Below, one piece after another: positions 6,405 through 7,625 of a stretch of DNA of 7,625 nucleotides (position 1 is the first letter of the stretch; every line of letters starts with the position of its first letter). A program made the position numbers and the translations under genes. Origin of the DNA: an uncultured Bordetella sp. (lineage in GTDB: Bacteria; Pseudomonadota; Gammaproteobacteria; Burkholderiales; Burkholderiaceae_B). The stretch is from contig CALGFL010000504.1 of NCBI GenBank assembly GCA_937881145.1, positions 1 through 7,625 on the forward strand, written 5' to 3'. The notes below the pieces were generated by a model, which was not told the DNA's origin, did not search any database, and saw nothing but the letters and a program-made list of their open reading frames with translations.

Positions 6405-7268
6405 ATGGATACCCCGGACGCATTGATCATGCTGAACGCCCACTCTCATGCCGCCCTGATCGCGGCGGCCTGCCGCCGCATCGAAACCGCGCAGACGCCG
6501 CCCGGTCTCAACGAACTGGCGGCCGAAGCGGGCCTGAGCCCGCATCACTTTCATCGTTTGTTCAAGGCCGAGACCGGGCTCACGCCCAAGGCCTATGCAT
6601 CGGCGCATCAAGCGCGCCGCATGCGCACGGAACTGGCCGGCACGGGCACGATCACCGACGCCATTTTCGAAGCCGGCTACAACGCCAACAGCCGCTTCTA
6701 CGAGAAGGCCGGCGAACGGCTGGGCATGCGGCCCAGCGACTATCGCGCCGGCGGCGCCAATACCGACATCCGCTTCGCCGTGGGCCAATGCAGCCTGGGC
6801 GCCATCCTGGTGGCCGGCAGCGCGCGGGGCATCTGCGCGATCTCGCTGGGCGACGATGCCGATGCCCTGGTGCGCGGTTTGCAGGACCAGTTCCCGCGCG
6901 CGCGCCTGATCGGCGCGGATGCCGGGTTCGAACAATGGGTGGCCCAGGTGGTGGGCCTGGTGGAAACGCCTGCGCTGGGACTGAGCCTGCCGCTGGACGT
7001 GCGCGGCACCGCCTTCCAGGAACGCGTCTGGCGCGCCCTGCGCGATATTCCGCCCGGCACGACGACGACCTACGCCGAGGTCGCTCAACGCATCGGCATG
7101 CCCGGCGCCGTGCGCGCGGTAGCGGGCGCCTGCGCCGCCAACAACCTGGCGGTGGCCATTCCCTGTCATCGCGTGGTGCGCAGCGACGGCAGCCTGTCGG
7201 GCTATCGCTGGGGCGTGGCGCGCAAGCAGGTGCTGATCGAACGCGAAGCGGCGCAGGCCGCGGCCTGA
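6405..7268 (+). CDS. Ada-like AraC-type regulator fused to O6-methylguanine-DNA methyltransferase, lacking the N-terminal Ada sensor domain
   Basis: DNA-repair protein that would transfer the methyl group of O6-methylguanine to its own cysteine, joined to a DNA-binding domain. From the ATG at 6405 it has 287 residues. An AraC-type double helix-turn-helix occupies about 35-114 (LNELAAEAGLSPHHFHRLFK, then ITDAIFEAGYNANSRFYEKA and GMRPSDYR). The methyltransferase domain follows at about 121-281: Tyr223 in TTTTYAEVA, the likely arginine finger Arg237 in RAVAGACAANN, the acceptor Cys254 in IPCHRVV, and SGYRWGVARKQVL, closely matching the C-terminal half of E. coli Ada. The N-terminal zinc/cysteine domain of full Ada, which repairs phosphotriesters and triggers activation, is absent, and the 52 bp upstream leave no room for a broken copy. 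A GTG at 6387 in the same frame would add six residues. AGGGG lies only two bases before the ATG, too close for a normal ribosome-binding site. Such short Ada proteins are known; how this one is activated is unclear. Confidence 0.92.
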   Translation: MDTPDALIMLNAHSHAALIAAACRRIETAQTPPGLNELAAEAGLSPHHFHRLFKAETGLTPKAYASAHQARRMRTELAGTGTITDAIFEAGYNANSRFYEKAGERLGMRPSDYRAGGANTDIRFAVGQCSLGAILVAGSARGICAISLGDDADALVRGLQDQFPRARLIGADAGFEQWVAQVVGLVETPALGLSLPLDVRGTAFQERVWRALRDIPPGTTTTYAEVAQRIGMPGAVRAVAGACAANNLAVAIPCHRVVRSDGSLSGYRWGVARKQVLIEREAAQAAA

Positions 7269-7296
7269 CGGGCTCGGGCGATGATCATTACGGTAA

Positions 7297-7334
7297 GATC
7301 AGAACGGTAAAACCGTTCTCGAAGGATTCTGATC
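7297..7334 (+). promoter_or_regulatory. Overlapping inverted repeats before the tautomerase gene (operator or RNA hairpin pair)
   Basis: Two perfect inverted repeats share a left arm. AGAACGG (7301-7307) and CCGTTCT (7313-7319) flank TAAAA. GATCAGAA (7297-7304) and TTCTGATC (7327-7334) enclose the first, the right arm ending directly at the ATG. The Shine-Dalgarno AAGGA (7322-7326) lies between them. A possible -10 box TAAGAT occupies 7294-7299 without a convincing -35. If transcription starts near 7306 the inner palindrome is probably a DNA operator; if it starts further upstream the two could be competing hairpins. Confidence 0.5.
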
Positions 7335-7523
7335 ATGCCGTACGTCCGTGTCGAAATGCTGGAAGGCCGCAGCGAAGAGCAAAAAGCCAAGCTCGCCCAA
7401 GTCATCACCAACGCCCTGGTGGAACACGCCAGCGCCAAGCCCGACAGCGTCTTCGTCGTCTTCGAAGACGTGAAGAAGAGCAACTGGGCAAACGGCGGGA
7501 CCCTGGTGTCGCAGAAGAAATAA
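7335..7523 (+). CDS. 4-oxalocrotonate tautomerase family protein (2-hydroxymuconate tautomerase-like)
   Basis: Small cytoplasmic enzyme of the tautomerase superfamily, expected to assemble as a hexamer and interconvert keto and enol forms of a small acid. The coded product is 62 residues, the standard length. After removal of Met the chain begins with Pro1, the catalytic base, in PYVRVEMLEGRSEEQK, with Arg11 in place. Compared from memory with Pseudomonas 4-oxalocrotonate tautomerase, position 39 is Phe rather than the catalytic Arg39 and position 50 is Trp rather than Phe50. Activity on 2-hydroxymuconate is therefore not assured. The GGTLVSQKK tail matches the family's GGELASK region. AAGGA eight bases before the ATG is a strong ribosome-binding site. 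It lies 66 bp after the Ada-like gene, behind its own repeat-rich upstream region, so it may be transcribed separately. No ring-cleavage genes are nearby. The 79 bases after the stop, up to the terminator-like palindrome, hold nothing I recognise. Confidence 0.92.
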   Translation: MPYVRVEMLEGRSEEQKAKLAQVITNALVEHASAKPDSVFVVFEDVKKSNWANGGTLVSQKK

Positions 7524-7602
7524 TTACGCGCCGCGCCACCCCTAGATGAACGTCGGGCTTTCCGTGCAACACGCCTGACTCTGCTGAAATGGAAATGCCA
7601 TG

Positions 7603-7625
7603 AAAAAACCCGGCACGTGCCGGGT
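7603..7625. terminator. Terminator-like palindrome at the right edge
   Basis: Six A residues (7603-7608) precede the perfect palindrome ACCCGGCACGTGCCGGGT (7608-7625). Read on the minus strand this is a GC-rich hairpin followed by six T's, a classical intrinsic terminator for a gene entering from the right. The window ends at the palindrome, so a plus-strand T-run, which would make it bidirectional and serve the tautomerase gene, cannot be seen. Confidence 0.75.

Noticed and set aside
4910..6430. A 506-codon minus-strand frame spanning the Bug, marR and Ada-start regions
   Set aside because: It crosses two genes with clear plus-strand homology and has low-complexity antisense composition. 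It reflects GC bias.
6222..7169. A 315-codon minus-strand frame opposite the Ada-like gene
   Set aside because: It is antisense to a gene with an intact PCHR active site and shows no motif of its own.
7281..7288. ATGATCAT palindrome before the tautomerase gene
   Set aside because: An eight-base self-complementary word containing GATC is too short to support a function on its own.
7600..7625. ATG at 7600 as the start of a new plus-strand gene
   Set aside because: The sequence enters an A-run and an 18-bp palindrome typical of a terminator, and no good ribosome-binding site is present. Too little sequence remains to judge.

Overview
This window looks like a piece of a high-GC betaproteobacterial chromosome, most likely Burkholderiales and probably Alcaligenaceae (Bordetella/Achromobacter type). 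I infer this from the strong G/C bias at third codon positions, from an orphan tripartite-tricarboxylate (Bug/TctC) periplasmic receptor with no transporter membrane genes beside it, and from the AraC-Ogt fusion of the Ada type. No database search was possible, so taxonomy and family names rest on motif recognition.

Layout. Positions 1-2049 are one unbroken minus-strand reading frame for a P-type cation ATPase resembling plasma-membrane proton pumps (P3A). It runs off the left edge, so its C-terminus is missing. A gene-free divergent region follows (2050-2272). The rest of the window is all plus strand: an acyl-CoA thioesterase (2273-2770); a flavoprotein aromatic hydroxylase (2950-4563) with a 59-residue companion ORF 20 bp downstream (4584-4763); a secreted Bug/TctC substrate-binding protein (4877-5851) followed after 9 bp by a MarR-family regulator (5861-6352); an Ada-like AraC/O6-methylguanine methyltransferase lacking the usual N-terminal sensor domain (6405-7268); and a 62-residue 4-oxalocrotonate tautomerase homologue (7335-7523). 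A palindrome with an A-run (7603-7625) looks like a terminator at the right edge.

How the genes may work together. The most coherent unit is 2850-6352. The near-palindrome TTGCGTACACAA overlaps the -35 box of a good sigma-70-like promoter before the flavoprotein gene, and a 10-of-12 match, TTGCGCGCACAA, lies before the Bug-marR pair. This suggests a small regulon: the MarR protein would control its own operon (with the substrate-capture protein) and the hydroxylase operon, probably in response to an aromatic or carboxylate compound. The substrate is not identifiable from sequence. The ATPase, thioesterase, Ada-like protein and tautomerase appear to be separate transcription units. The tautomerase has its own conspicuous set of overlapping inverted repeats upstream.

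I see no RNA gene, CRISPR array, insertion sequence or prophage. Most genes are ordinary family members. The unusual points are the putative two-site MarR regulon, the domain-reduced and possibly leaderless Ada, the tautomerase with altered active-site positions, and the repeat structure before it.
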